Shown: positions 45,466 through 56,020 of the stretch, in pieces
Layout: each line of letters begins with the position of its first letter
Position numbering within the stretch: the first letter of the stretch is position 1
DNA from: Dendrophyllia cribrosa
Taxonomy: Eukaryota; Cnidaria; Anthozoa; Scleractinia; Dendrophylliidae
Length of the DNA: 64,000 nucleotides
Reading direction: 5' to 3'
Assembly (NCBI GenBank): GCA_024195265.1
Contig: JAJLRJ010000005.1
Span: forward strand, 36,974,605 to 37,038,604
The notes under the pieces: generated by a model
What the model saw: only the letters and a program-made list of their open reading frames with translations
What the model was told of the DNA's origin: nothing
Database searches by the model: none
Position numbers and translations under genes: made by a program

Positions 45466-46992
45466 CTACACATGTTAAATAAGAAAACACGCAACTTCAT
45501 TCGTAACGGACAATACACTCCTAAAACCAAAAAAATATCAACAGTTTTTCCAAGAATTAACTTCAAATAGCTATCAAATACAAACCACTTGATTTCTTAA
45601 ACTCAAAAACATCTATTTAATCCCTGATAGTTACCAAACACATGATACCGGAAATAGAAAACTCTCGACTTTCAAATAAAAACAGTCAGAACTACTATAT
45701 ATTCGCAAATAACCCATTTATAACATTAACTTATACAGCCATTTCTTTTTCAACTCTCCACATAAGAAAAATCAATGTCCGCTTCACTTTCCAAAAAAAA
45801 TCACATCGATATCGATAACAAGACACGACTGCGTTAAATCTTTCCTTTAACAAGAATTGACAACTACTTAATTAGCCCATTTAACACGTACCGACGTACC
45901 GCTAATCGAAAACCGGAAAACATAGATATTTCAGCCCACTCACAACTGAAAAAGTTACAAGAAAATATTAAACATCAAACAACATTTAACAATGTCGCCA
46001 ACCCTTACATTTAAACGCTGAGTTTCCGACAACCAATCTCTTTAAATTCTAATTCATCTTCATTTTGTTTCAACATACCCATTTAAAGTTATCCTTATAA
46101 AAACACAGACCTGAGGATTGTTTTATCAAACACGTCAATCAAAACATAAAAGTATCTCAGCAAAAAATAAAAAAAAGCTATCAGTCGCCAGCAAAACACA
46201 ATGATTTCCCTCAACACAAAATAGCCCATAAGAGTACAATGTTCTTACTTAAAACGATTTACACCTTTTCAGTTGAAAAACAAAAGAGAGTAATCACTTC
46301 TTTTTCGGTGCAAGCTGTAAATCTAATTAATAGACAAATTCATCGACAATCGCACGAAAAAGGCAGTATGGACTTTGCCTTTTGTTCTATTTTGGAATAG
46401 TGAATCATTGCCATTATTAGATTTAGGTACGTACATGGTGGAATGTATTGACGGTAATAAAAATTGCGCTTTGATTATGCAATAGTATGCAAAGAACCTC
46501 GTGATTTTGCAGATTTAGTCAAACTATATTATTTTGTGCAAATTTAGAAGTTTTTGTTTGCTGCAATTCTATCTACAGTTCTATTCGTGTACAAGTAAAA
46601 TTTTGTTGTTCTGACTAGTTGAATGACAAAGCAAGCATTTTAACAACCATTTTATAAGCGATTTGAGCGTTTCGATTCAAGACAGACATTGGAACTCGAT
46701 TACGGACTTAATTGAGAAGATATTATTTGAGTGCCAATACGAAGAAAATGTGTTTAGCGCAGAAAAACAAGATGAATATCAAGAAGTGAGTGTGTCGTAC
46801 TGACGGCATTGGGATTCTGACGTGGAGAAGACAGTTATGCTAGCTTCATTGCATTAGTGTTTAACGTACCTTCATCGCATTCAAATCGTGCCGTGGACAT
46901 GAGGGTTACCTTAGAGTGCTTTTTTATCTTTCGTTGAAGTGCCGACTCTCTAAAGTATGCGGGAGAAACATTGTAAAGAAAAACAGTGTAAA
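45466..46992. other. No gene seen
   Basis: AT-rich 1.5 kb without recognisable coding or repeat structure. Confidence 0.4.
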
Positions 46993-47000
46993 CGTAGCCG

Positions 47001-47379
47001 CCCGGGGGGGGGGGGGGGGGGGGGGGGGGGGTTGAGGGGTGGGGGGTACTCCTGACAATTAAGGATAGGTGTGTACCGCCAAGGTTCTCAAACCCTGACC
47101 CTATTTAAGGGTAGAAAATCGAGATTTGATACCCTTTTTAAGGCCCAATTCAGGCGTGTAGTACAGTTTTAACAGACCATATCTTTTTCGTTTTGCGCGT
47201 TGGGGTGGCTACTGCAATTTAGTGACCCTATCTAAGGAATATCTAAGGATCACAATACCAAAAATACCAAAAAGGATACCCTATTCAAGTTAAGGACTGA
47301 GCACCTAAAAAACCCTACCCTATCGGGCGGCACATACCTATATAGCGTATATGAGGAAGTACCCCCCCCTCCCCCCGGG
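47001..47379. mobile_element. MITE with CCCGGG-rich ends and 8 bp target duplication
   Basis: It starts CCCGGGGGG and ends CCCCCCGGG. It is flanked by CGTAGCCG at 46993-47000 and 47380-47387. An 8 bp duplication is typical of hAT-type elements, but the ends are not classical hAT ends. A G-run of about 28 follows the left end. Confidence 0.85.
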
Positions 47380-47876
47380 CGTAGCCGATCTGCAGAAACA
47401 CTGAGATTTCAGACTTTAAGGAAATCGTATGTACACATGTAGGTATGTAGTTTATGTAAAGTTTGTTTGTTTTGTTGATAGTTTTGTCGCGGTTTTTGAG
47501 AAAAGGAGTAATTATTAAATGAATGGCTTTAAACTGTCATGTCATGTTATCAAATAATGAATTTTTTATTTTCTCTTAGCGATCACGCGAACGTCTATTA
47601 AAGTTATCTAAAGTTTCTTTGTTTTTGTTGATGATTTTGTCGCGATTCTTTAGGGAAGCAGTAATTAGTAAGTTCAATTTATGAAATGAATAGGTGGGTT
47701 CATACTAGCGAAGTAAGTGGCTTTGCGTTCTCATGGTATGTTATCATTTGATAAACTTTTGATCTTAAATTACCGATCACGCGAACGAAAAGGCAGTATG
47801 GAAAGACAGAAACATATCCGGTGAAGATTACAAGAAAAGACAGAAAAATATAGCACTGCGACAGTTTGAGACTTGG

Positions 47877-48094
47877 TAGACTACGAGTAGTCCCTCCTTT
47901 TTCCTCAGGGATAGTAGAGCGAGCGAAACGCGAGCACGCACGTGAAAATCACCCCACGCGAGAAAGGCGAGACGGACGGCGGGGAGAGAGAAAGGAGAAG
48001 TCTCGCCTTTCTCGCGTGGGGTGATTTTCACGCGCGCTCGCGTTTCACTCGCACTTCTATCCCTTAGGAAAAAGGAGGGACTACTTGTAGTCTA
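47877..48094. mobile_element. Palindromic MITE with 9 bp target duplication
   Basis: TAGACTACGAGTAGTCCCTC faces its complement, and the arms extend about 95 bp with few mismatches (ATCACCCCACGCGAGAAAGG on one arm). The flanks are GAGACTTGG (47868-47876) and GAGACTTAG (48095-48103), a 9 bp duplication with one change, as expected for Mutator-like elements. Confidence 0.85.
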
Positions 48095-48740
48095 GAGACT
48101 TAGTTGAGGCAAAAGATAGCGAGAATTGCTTTACAGTGTTTGCTTGGCTTTGACAGCGATCTGATGTTTTTCGTGATAATGTTTCCTTTTTATCTTTGTG
48201 GAATGTCCGGTTTCCGGAATATTATAAAGAACGGGAGAGAGCGAATCTCAAAACTGTCTTAAAAATGAAATTAAAGTTGGAAAAATATATATTTGCTCAA
48301 TTCTTTCTTTGAGGAATAGAGGAATTCTAAGGATATGCACTTTTTTGTCTTGACTTCCTGACTGAATTTAAGTCTTAAAATAGCAATGAACAATGATAAA
48401 TGATTATGCGTGAACGGACTCTGATCGATCAATGAGAGACATTGTAGCGACGGAGAATGGCAACACGTGCGTTTAGAATTACCATAGGTCAGTCATAAGG
48501 TATGGTTAGTAATCAGTTCTTTTCTTCTTCAAAATCTCCGTAAAATTCTAAGATGTTTATATCTTATATATAAAGATCTACAAACGCGGATAAACGTAAA
48601 CATTTTTCCGATGCGTTGTGGCACACATCAAAGATTTAAATTGGATGATCCTAGCTTGTTTTGAACCGGTTCTGCTCGACAGTTCTGACAGTTCTGGTCG
48701 GAATTAATTCTGTATCGCGATGATCCGCAATTTGCACCTA

Positions 48741-48878
48741 CAGTTTCACAGTTGAGACCAGTTGAACCTCTCGAACTCAAATCCATTTCCCTTCGATGAC
48801 CTTCGATTTGCTTTTTCAGTCATTTACTATATGAGTCTAGTGAGAGTGCGAGATGTTGGAAATAGCGGGGTTCAACTG
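48741..48878. mobile_element. Tc1/mariner-like (pogo-type) MITE
   Basis: CAGTTGAACC at 48759 and GGTTCAACTG ending at 48878 form the inner terminal repeat. The right flank is TA. A CAGT preceded by TA also occurs at 48741, so the left edge may be there. Confidence 0.55.
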
Positions 48879-49035
48879 TATTTTCGAAAGTGTGCAATGC
48901 ATTTATTTCAGAGTAATTTTCTGAACTTACAATCATGGGTGGCCAGCGACCACTGATGTATGAAATCCTCAACGGTTACCTTCATCAAGTTCCTTCCCAA
49001 AAATTCATAAAAGACCATAAAAAGAATTGACTTAC

Positions 49036-49138
49036 CTTTTCCACCCTTCCGAGGCTTTTGAGCCTTATGAGATTTGTGTCGACTTCTGCCTTTTTTTACG
49101 TTTTTTCCTTTCCTCTTTTCCTCCTTGTGTTTTTCCAT
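49036..49138 (-). CDS. Possible first coding exon of a lysine-rich protein
   Basis: On the minus strand an ATG at 49138 opens MEKHKEEKRKGKNVKKGRSR and HKSHKAQKPRKGGK. It is followed exactly by a consensus donor GTAAGT at 49035. The peptide is almost entirely Lys, Arg, Glu, Ser and Gly, as in nuclear or nucleolar tails. No family is recognised. The next exon, expected at lower coordinates, could not be found, and a MITE lies within the putative intron. The foldback transposon ends 150 bp upstream of the start, so it may sit near this gene's promoter. Confidence 0.35.
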
Positions 49139-49394
49139 GACTGTGTGTGTACTTGTGATACGGGAAGAGTTACTTATTGATCCTTATTTGACGATATAAG
49201 AACACCAGAGATCACCAGAATTCAGAACACAACGGATGACTTTGAAATAAATGAGCGCCAAAAATCAAGGGTCACCGATATGTATGGGTTGTGCCTAAAT
49301 CCTACCCGCCAGAAGGACAGCCGAGGAGCACTAGTGACGAGTTTCCGAGTCGGGCAAATTTCGGAAATTCTCGGCAATTCCCGGCAATTCCAAT

Positions 49395-49469
49395 ATGGCG
49401 GCTGTTCCTTTGACAAATCCTTTGACACAATTCGCGAACGAACAGTCAAGGCAGTTGCTGGCACGTTAA
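49395..49469 (+). other. Short ORF at an ATGGCGG start in the left foldback arm
   Basis: AATATGGCGGC contains an ATG opening 24 codons, MAAVPLTNPLTQ to EQSRQLLAR, then TAA. The same ORF is read on the opposite strand in the right arm (52754-52680). The AATATGGCGGC context resembles YY1-type initiator elements of animal promoters. Whether it is transcribed is unknown. Confidence 0.3.
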
Positions 49470-50502
49470 AAATATGGACAAGTATGTTCTTATTTACCTG
49501 GCACGTAAGCGGAATATCTTTGATGAATGCTTGAAGCCCCTTACTTTTAATGTAGTGGTAGACCGTCAGTTTATTATTGTAGCTAAAGGACAGCAGCGTT
49601 TATAAGCTTTTATATTTAAGCGTTTTCAGAAATGATTTACGCTTCTTACCACAAATTTGACTTGTTATTAGAATAAATTATGTTATTGCACTATTAAATC
49701 AGCGGACCTTCAATTTCAATGCTCTGTTGCCCCCTGTCCCCCTGCCGGGTAGTATTTTGGCTGGTTAAGAAAATCCTACCCCTCAGAGGGACAGGGCTGT
49801 TTATTTAGGGAAGTGGCTTTAAGTTTACTTACAAATCAATGTGCACTTTAATGTTCTCCATTCCTGTTAGGTTCAAGACTAGTTAAGAGTCACTCTGCAG
49901 GAATATTTTGGCTGGCTAAGAAAATTCTACCCCTCAGATGGACTGTTTATTTCGGCAAGTGACTGAACCAATGTTCTTTTTGTTTTCTTGTCCTGACCTC
50001 CTGCCAGGTAGTGTTTCCCAGGCTTTGAAAATACTACTGGCCCCAGAACTGCCCCAGAGGGAATGGCTGTTTTTTATTCAGGCATTAAGTCGTGGCTATG
50101 TAATGTGGATTTCAGCAAATTGACAACTTCCTTATCTTCAAAATAGATGTTTTTATTTCGGCTTCATGTCATTGCCTCTGCATGTACATATCTACTTAAA
50201 ATCTGTTCCTTGATTTGCTCACGCAGAGAAGGCATGTCATCCTAAAAAAGAATAAACATTGTCAATCATTTTCCGGCCAGGAAAGTATAAGAAGTGAAAA
50301 TGAACAATATTCTTCTTTGTTCTATAAATGAATGACACAAAAAGGATGCTATATGTATAAGTTGTCCCTATTATTGTATTGCTTTTAATTCCAATACCTG
50401 ATTGAAATCAGGAGTTACTCCCCTGCTGAGGTGCTCTGCAAATAAGCATTTTCAGGAAGTGTGACCTACATTTTCCTTCTCAGTTTCTTCTTGCCTTCGC
50501 CC

Positions 50503-50774
50503 ATAGTTAATAGAACAAACTGGTTATGAAACTCAGTCAGACCTTTGTTATATGTTTTTGTTCTCCATTTCTTTTGTTCGTTTGCCTTGACCCTGCACAA
50601 AACACAAAAGGTATTGAAATGCATATGAGGAACTGACCAGTGGAAACATTTGGGCTAACACGTTAAACAAAACAATGTGCAGGGTCACGGTTCTTTCAAC
50701 ATACAACAAAGCAGCTTTGTACACTCTTTTTGAAATTTGTTGAGCTTCATAACCAGTTTGTTCTATTAACTATG
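50503..50774. repeat. Nested inverted repeat inside the foldback element
   Basis: A 28 bp segment, AGTTAATAGAACAAACTGGT with flanks, recurs as an exact complement at 50747-50774. A second inner pair, TGACCCTGCAC/GTGCAGGGTCA, lies near 50588 and 50676. It is probably a smaller element within the larger one. Confidence 0.65.
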
Positions 50775-51349
50775 CTTCGCCGTTTGGCAGCTTTGTTAAG
50801 GTCGGGCCCTTGGTGACACCACAAGACTTTTTCCCCCACTATGATGAACGGAACGCCATCAAACGGAATTTCAACACCAGACTTGGTGTTTTGTGGTCTC
50901 TGAAAATAGACTCTTCTATTTTTTGAGCAACTTCTCCAGTCTGTGTGGAATGCAACATAAAAAGGAGTCTTTTACGCAATGTAGTTATTCAAAGTTTATA
51001 AACATAAGACGGCCACAAGAGCTGAGAAAAAGGTCAGTTTTATGCCCTGCCCTACTCAATTAGCCCTAAACTGGGTGCCACAGTATATCGAAACTCGAAA
51101 AAAATACTACATGAACAGTAATGACAAGGCTGATGGGCAGCGTATTTCTTCGACAACATGCCTTATGCTGCGCGACAAGTGTTAAGTCACGCAACAGGTC
51201 ATTTTGAGAGGGAAAAACATTTTTGGCCAGATACCGTAACTAGAAAAAGAATTTAAAAATGAAGGGATGAAGGCGTAACGTCCACAGTCAATAACCTCGC
51301 CTTTAATATTTCCCCTGAAGCTAGTATAGTAAAACGTACCCTTTACTGA

Positions 51350-51372
51350 CCCCCCCCCCCCCCCCCCCCCCC
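51350..51372. repeat. C-run of about 23
   Basis: Homopolymer inside the foldback element. An ATT/TTA microsatellite follows at 51501-51526. Confidence 0.9.
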
Positions 51373-51939
51373 ACCTTTATACTCACACGGCACCACAATG
51401 GAAGCCTTGAACCACGGGCCTTGAACTCGATTTATAATTATTGCAATAACTATTTGTGTGGATCTCTCCAGCATAAATAACCTTAACGTGGACATGAAAT
51501 TGTTATTATTATTATTATTATTATTAATAACAACGCTCAAAAATGCAATGTTTTATGTGGTTTACGAGCAGTAGCATAGAAATGGCCATTACACGGAGTG
51601 ACAATTGGATGCACATTTCAAAAATAAAATAAATAATAAAATAAATAAAGAAAATAGATTGCTTTGAGCTGTCAGGAGCACATTACAAGAAACTAAACCC
51701 CCTTGCTTTTGGTAAGAGTGTCAGGTTAATGTTTTTCTGGCAGGATATATAAATGTTGGGAAAATAACAGGTAGCTGATCTGAGATTGCGTGGAAAATAC
51801 CACAATAAATGCAGATATTTTTAAAGGTCTGTTCCATCACAAAGAAAATATGTGACAAAAACCAACAGTGTTTTTATTAATAACTTTAATCTCAACTAGT
51901 ATTCCTATACAGTGACGCTAGGTACTCATTGATTTGTGA

Positions 51940-52400
51940 ATGAACTTAAAGCCACTTGCCTAAATAAACAACCCTGTCCCTCTGAGGGGTAGGATTTTCT
52001 TAACCAGCCAAAATACTACCTGGCAGGGGGACGGGACAAGAAAACACAAAAATATTCCTGCAGAGTGACTCTTAACTAGTCTTGAACCTAACTGGAATGG
52101 AGATCATTAAAGTGCACATTGAATTGTAAGTGAACTTAAAGGCACTTGCCTAAATAAACAACCCTGTCCCTCTGAGGGGTAGGATTTTCTTAACCAGCCA
52201 AAATACTACCTGGCAGGGGGACGGGACAAGAAAACACAAAAATATTCCTGCAGAGTGACTCTTAACTAGTCTTGAACCTAACTGGAATGGAGATCATTAA
52301 AATGCACATTGAATTGTAAGTGAACTTAAAGCCACTTGCCTAAATAAACAACCCTGTCCCTCTGAGGGGTAGGATTTTCTTAACCAGCCAAAATACTACC
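51940..52400. repeat. 190 bp tandem repeat, about 2.5 units
   Basis: CACTTGCCTAAATAAACAAC recurs at 190 bp intervals (unit ends at 51960, 52150 and 52340), with nearly identical units. The left arm holds a contracted version with about 1.5 units. Confidence 0.9.
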
Positions 52401-52679
52401 CAGCAGGGGGACGGGGGGCAACAGAGCATTGAATTTGAAGGTTCGCCGATTAAATAGTACAATAAAATAATTTATTCTAATAACAAGTCAAATTTGTAGG
52501 TAAGAAGCGTAAATCATTTCTGAAAACGCTTAAATATAAAAGCTTATAAACGCTACTGTCTTGTAGCTGCAATAATAAACTGACGGTCTACCACTACATT
52601 AAAAGTAAGGGGCTTTAAGCATTCATCAAAGATATTCCGCTTACGTGCCAGGTAAATAAGAACATACTTGTCCATATTT

Positions 52680-52754
52680 TTAACGTGCCAGCAACTGCCT
52701 TGACTGTTCGTTCGCGAATTGTGTCAAAGGATTTGTCAAAGGAACAGCCGCCAT
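52680..52754 (-). other. Short ORF at an ATGGCGG start in the right foldback arm
   Basis: Inverted counterpart of 49395-49469 with the same 24-codon frame and the same AATATGGCGGC context. Confidence 0.3.
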
Positions 52755-52857
52755 ATTGGAATTGCCGAGAATTTCCGAAATTTGCCCGACTCGGAAACTC
52801 GTCACTAGTGCTCCTCGGCTGTCCTTCTGGCGGGTAGGATTTAGGCACAACCGTATG

Positions 52858-53836
52858 TATGTGTATACCGGGAGTCTAGGGTCTACTCTAACTGCACGTC
52901 CGATCCAAGAGAGAGGAAGAGAGGGGCCTTGGGAACGAGGTTGGTAGACGTTTCAATAACAAATAGATCATTAAAACAGACCGTTGGCCGTCGCGTGTTG
53001 ATATGAACGATATGGTCAATAATGTTTAACTTAATTTTATTGGTAAATTGCACAACTTTCTAAAGTCGCTGTCTATTCTCACTCTTTATTGTGTCGCTGT
53101 CGTAATTTGTCGTATTTTTGAAGCAGAATCGAATCGCTTGTCGCTGTTCAGAACGTCTCGTGTCGGCAGTTTTCGGGGCCACGTCGCTTGTCGCTTTTAC
53201 CAAGGCCTCTTTAAGCCCAGATGTTTTGAAAACAGCTTCGCATTTTTAATTGGCTATAAAAGAAAACGAAACCTAATCACTAGCTCTATTCCTACAAGAG
53301 ACACCATTCTGTCCGAAAGTACACAATTTTTGAGTCAACGGAAAAAGCGACAAGTAAAATATTTTCATTTGCCTTTTTTACAATGGTCTACTATACCGTA
53401 GTGAAGTATTTAGAGAAAACATTCCTTTCTTAAGTCTTTTTACTAAACTTATTCACATGCACAAAGTTCTTGTTTTGTCTCATACATCCACATATACACT
53501 GCACATATAAATTGGCTGTTTAAAAACATTGCCAGTAAATCAATTTTAATCCCAAATGAAAATCGTTGCAATATATTTTAGTTCTGTTTAAATATAAAAA
53601 AAAAGATAGTACTGAAATATTTTTTAACCTTTGTACATCTTTCCCAAATTTCGATTGATAAGAAAATCGCCATTGTAATGCCATACAAGTCATTGCTACT
53701 AAAATACTGTGAATACCAAAAATAGAAAAATTAACTAAGTAAAAGGGCTCTCTAGTCAAGATAGATTGAATATAAATCGTTTTGCCACCCCCATCCCTCC
53801 TCACAAATTTCCCCCGTAGCAACCAAATTCGCCTCC
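52858..53836. other. No gene seen
   Basis: A 117-codon open frame (53048-53401, plus) reads TTGTCGCTGT-type repeated DNA and has no family-like features. I do not call it a gene. Confidence 0.35.
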
Positions 53837-54220
53837 TCATTCGCTTAATATAATCAAGTTGAAGTTTCGCCTTAGTAAAATGAAGTCTATTTTGAACAAA
53901 TACGCAAGATTTACATGAAAATTATTTACATTCACACTCGTGATTCTTTTGTTGCTCATGACTTTTATTGATTTGGTGGCTCCTAAAAGAGCTCTTAAGT
54001 CTTCTATGACTGTAATGTCTAACTCTACGATTAGACCTACAGGTATTTTCAATCTTTCAACTTCAATAGACCATTTAGCAGCTTTACACATATTACCTAT
54101 CACGTCTTTACTACATTTACCTATCAAAAGCACCCAACTATTCCAATTCTTGTTGTTGTTGATTACATTCTCTCGCATTAACGAAATGGCTTTAAGAGAC
54201 CTTTGATTTTTTATTTGCAT
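53837..54220 (-). CDS. Unassigned ORF, 127 codons
   Basis: A minus-strand frame with moderately protein-like composition, including LKIPVGLIVELDITVIEDLR and ALLGATKSIKVMSNKRITSV. There is no recognised motif, no signal peptide and no adjacent exon. An 88-codon frame is open on the opposite strand over the same stretch, which weakens the case. It ends next to a three-unit minisatellite A array. It may be a relic of the repeat family that surrounds it. Confidence 0.2.
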   Translation of the reverse strand: MQIKNQRSLKAISLMRENVINNNKNWNSWVLLIGKCSKDVIGNMCKAAKWSIEVERLKIPVGLIVELDITVIEDLRALLGATKSIKVMSNKRITSVNVNNFHVNLAYLFKIDFILLRRNFNLIILSE

Positions 54221-54287
54221 GGTTTCTTTTTTATTTGCGTGTTTTCTTTTTTGTTTGCAGCATGTCCCTTGTAGGCCATCGTAAAAA
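54208..54287 (+). repeat. Three-unit minisatellite A with its conserved flank
   Basis: Units of TTTTTTATTTGCGTGTTTTC are followed by GCAGCATGTCCCTTGTAGGC and CATCGTAAA. That flank is the exact complement of the left flank of the large array at 30921-30948. Confidence 0.9.
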
Positions 54288-54292
54288 TCTCT

Positions 54293-54558
54293 TGATATTT
54301 TTTTCGGCCAAATATCTTTTTATTGAAAATAAAAATTCAAAAAACGAAACGCCGTTAAAATCGCCATTTGAGGTGGAAAATTATTGCACAACTTTGACAG
54401 TCTCGCTAATGCAAAAACAAGTAACGCTACAGCATTTAAAACATGAAAATCATATTTTGCAATATTTAAATATCCAGCAGAGTGATTTAGAGAATTATTT
54501 TGTTGTTCTTTGCGTGCAAAATAATTTTATTAAGACATATTACATTTTGCTTCTTTAA
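54293..54558 (+). pseudogene. Coding-like relic shared with 60300-60542
   Basis: The plus frame reads FSAKYLFIENKNSKNETPLK, SPFEVENYCTTLTVSL, and LENYFVVLCVQNNFIK. The inverted relative at 60300-60542 gives PLKSPFKAENYCTTLTVLL and, after a small frame change and a stop, GNYYVVLCVQNNFI. Matches are better at peptide level than expected for random drift, which suggests descent from a coding sequence. The family is not recognised. Confidence 0.35.
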
Positions 54559-55169
54559 AAGTATCTCGTAAACAAAACAATTTTTCACCATGTGCTAAAC
54601 CTTCAAACGGATTAAGTTTCTGTTGGTTAATTTTTATAAAGATGATCTCAAGATTGCCGTAAAAATTTCTTTGGGCAAATGATTTAGAGCGACGCGAGAG
54701 CATTTCAAAGTTCGTGAAAATTAGAGTTATTTGACCTTACGAGGTCAACAATCAATTTGCGGGTCACACAAACATTTCACTTTCCACCACATGTCTTAAC
54801 ACAAATAACGTTAAAGTAGCCACATAGAAAAATGTTTTGAAATTTTCTTACCTTATTTGTTGTAGAAGACTTATCCAAAGATCATTCTCTTGCATTTTTT
54901 CACCGTTCATCGTATGTCCTTTAGTCTTGTTTACAACGTCCGATAAACGTCGGACGACAACAACGTATATTAAACGGTCGGATCAGCCAATCTTTGTTAA
55001 ATTTTCGACGCTTTTCGGTATCACGGCATCTATTCAAAGGGCTAAGTACGTTTTGGAGCGTTCCTCGATTTTGTAGTGCGCTAAAAGATTGAAGTACAAA
55101 CAAAACATGTCGGACGTTTGCATTCAGTCTTTATTCAGTTATGTCACGCAATGCAGGTTTGTTTGCATT

Positions 55170-55545
55170 TAAACAAGGACACTGACTATAAAAGGAACCT
55201 TGGCCAGGCCAAGCCGCCAGTCATTTCACACTTGACACCGAACTGTCAACATCACGTGCATTCGCTCGCCAATGGAGAACCGTTTATACCGCGCAAAATT
55301 CAAATTTGGAAAGCCAAAATATTATATTCATGCTAAAAGGCGCATAAATTCAAATAATGTTTTTAGTTTTATTTTCGTGAAAGATAAATCCTATACAAGA
55401 TTGAACTAGTAAAGGTAGATTTCTTGGGGCAACGGTCTTCCTCCGTGTTGCTCGCAGTCAGCCATCTTTGATTAGCCGTTGAAGCAGTGATGGTGTGACA
55501 AAGAGGGGGAGGAGCTATCCCTTTTATAGTCAGTGTCCTTGTTTA
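55170..55545. mobile_element. 376 bp element with 27 bp terminal inverted repeats
   Basis: TAAACAAGGACACTGACTAT then AAAAGG at the left, and the exact complement at the right, ending GTTTA. No ORF is seen. The target-site duplication is not clear. Confidence 0.8.
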
Positions 55546-55878
55546 AGGGGGTAGGGGTGCGTATAAGGCAATTAAATTGAAATACGTTTGCAAGTAAAAA
55601 AAATGACTGTTTAGAAATATATTTCAGCACCATTTAAGTTTCTTCGTTAGTGAATATGTTATCAAATATATTTGGTAGCAATAGCCTTTTGCGAACAACG
55701 ATTTTTAACTCCTTTCCCCAGTCTTGCTTTCTATATTCAATATTCATATTGGATGCTTTTTTCTCGCTTCCTACGAGTTGAGGTGCTCTACTTGATGGAG
55801 CTGCCCCTGAAAGATGGGTATACCAGGGCTTCCTGTGGATAGCATCATGTATGTGATATCTTTTTCACTATAAATTTC

Positions 55879-56020
55879 CAGTTGCGGATCCAGCTTGCTC
55901 ATAAGGAGAGAAAGTGGGAGGGGGAGTGAAAATAGTTCTGAAAAAAACTTCGGTCCCTCGAGCCTTTTTTCTTCGCCAAAAAAGGGATGGAAAGGGGCTG
56001 CTTCTCTAGATCCGCCACTG
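55879..56020. mobile_element. Possible hAT-like MITE
   Basis: CAGTTGCGGATCCAG at the left and CTAGATCCGCCACTG at the right resemble hAT terminal repeats (CAGNGGCGGATC). The 8 bp flanks do not match, so the boundaries or the call are uncertain. Confidence 0.4.

Larger units (their letters stand above)
49287..52852. mobile_element. 3.57 kb foldback transposon with long inverted arms
   Basis: GGTTGTGCCTAAATCC begins at 49287, and its complement ends at 52852. Both are flanked by GTATG (49282-49286, 52853-52857). The arms match for more than 550 bp at about 95% identity by eye. One 10 bp duplication lies in the left arm (CCGGCAATTC). The arms carry tandem CCCTGTCCC/AGGATTTTCTTAACCAGCC units. No transposase was found in the 2 kb interior, so the element is probably non-autonomous. 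The 5 bp target site is in low-complexity DNA and does not identify a superfamily. Confidence 0.85.

Noticed and set aside
50800..50960. Possible coding fragment on the minus strand of the foldback interior (EIPFDGVPFIIVGEKVLWCH)
   Set aside because: Only about 35 codons readable, with no family I can name; not enough to call a gene or transposase.
53048..53401. 117-codon plus-strand ORF
   Set aside because: Reads through TTGTCGCTGT-type repeated sequence; no family features.
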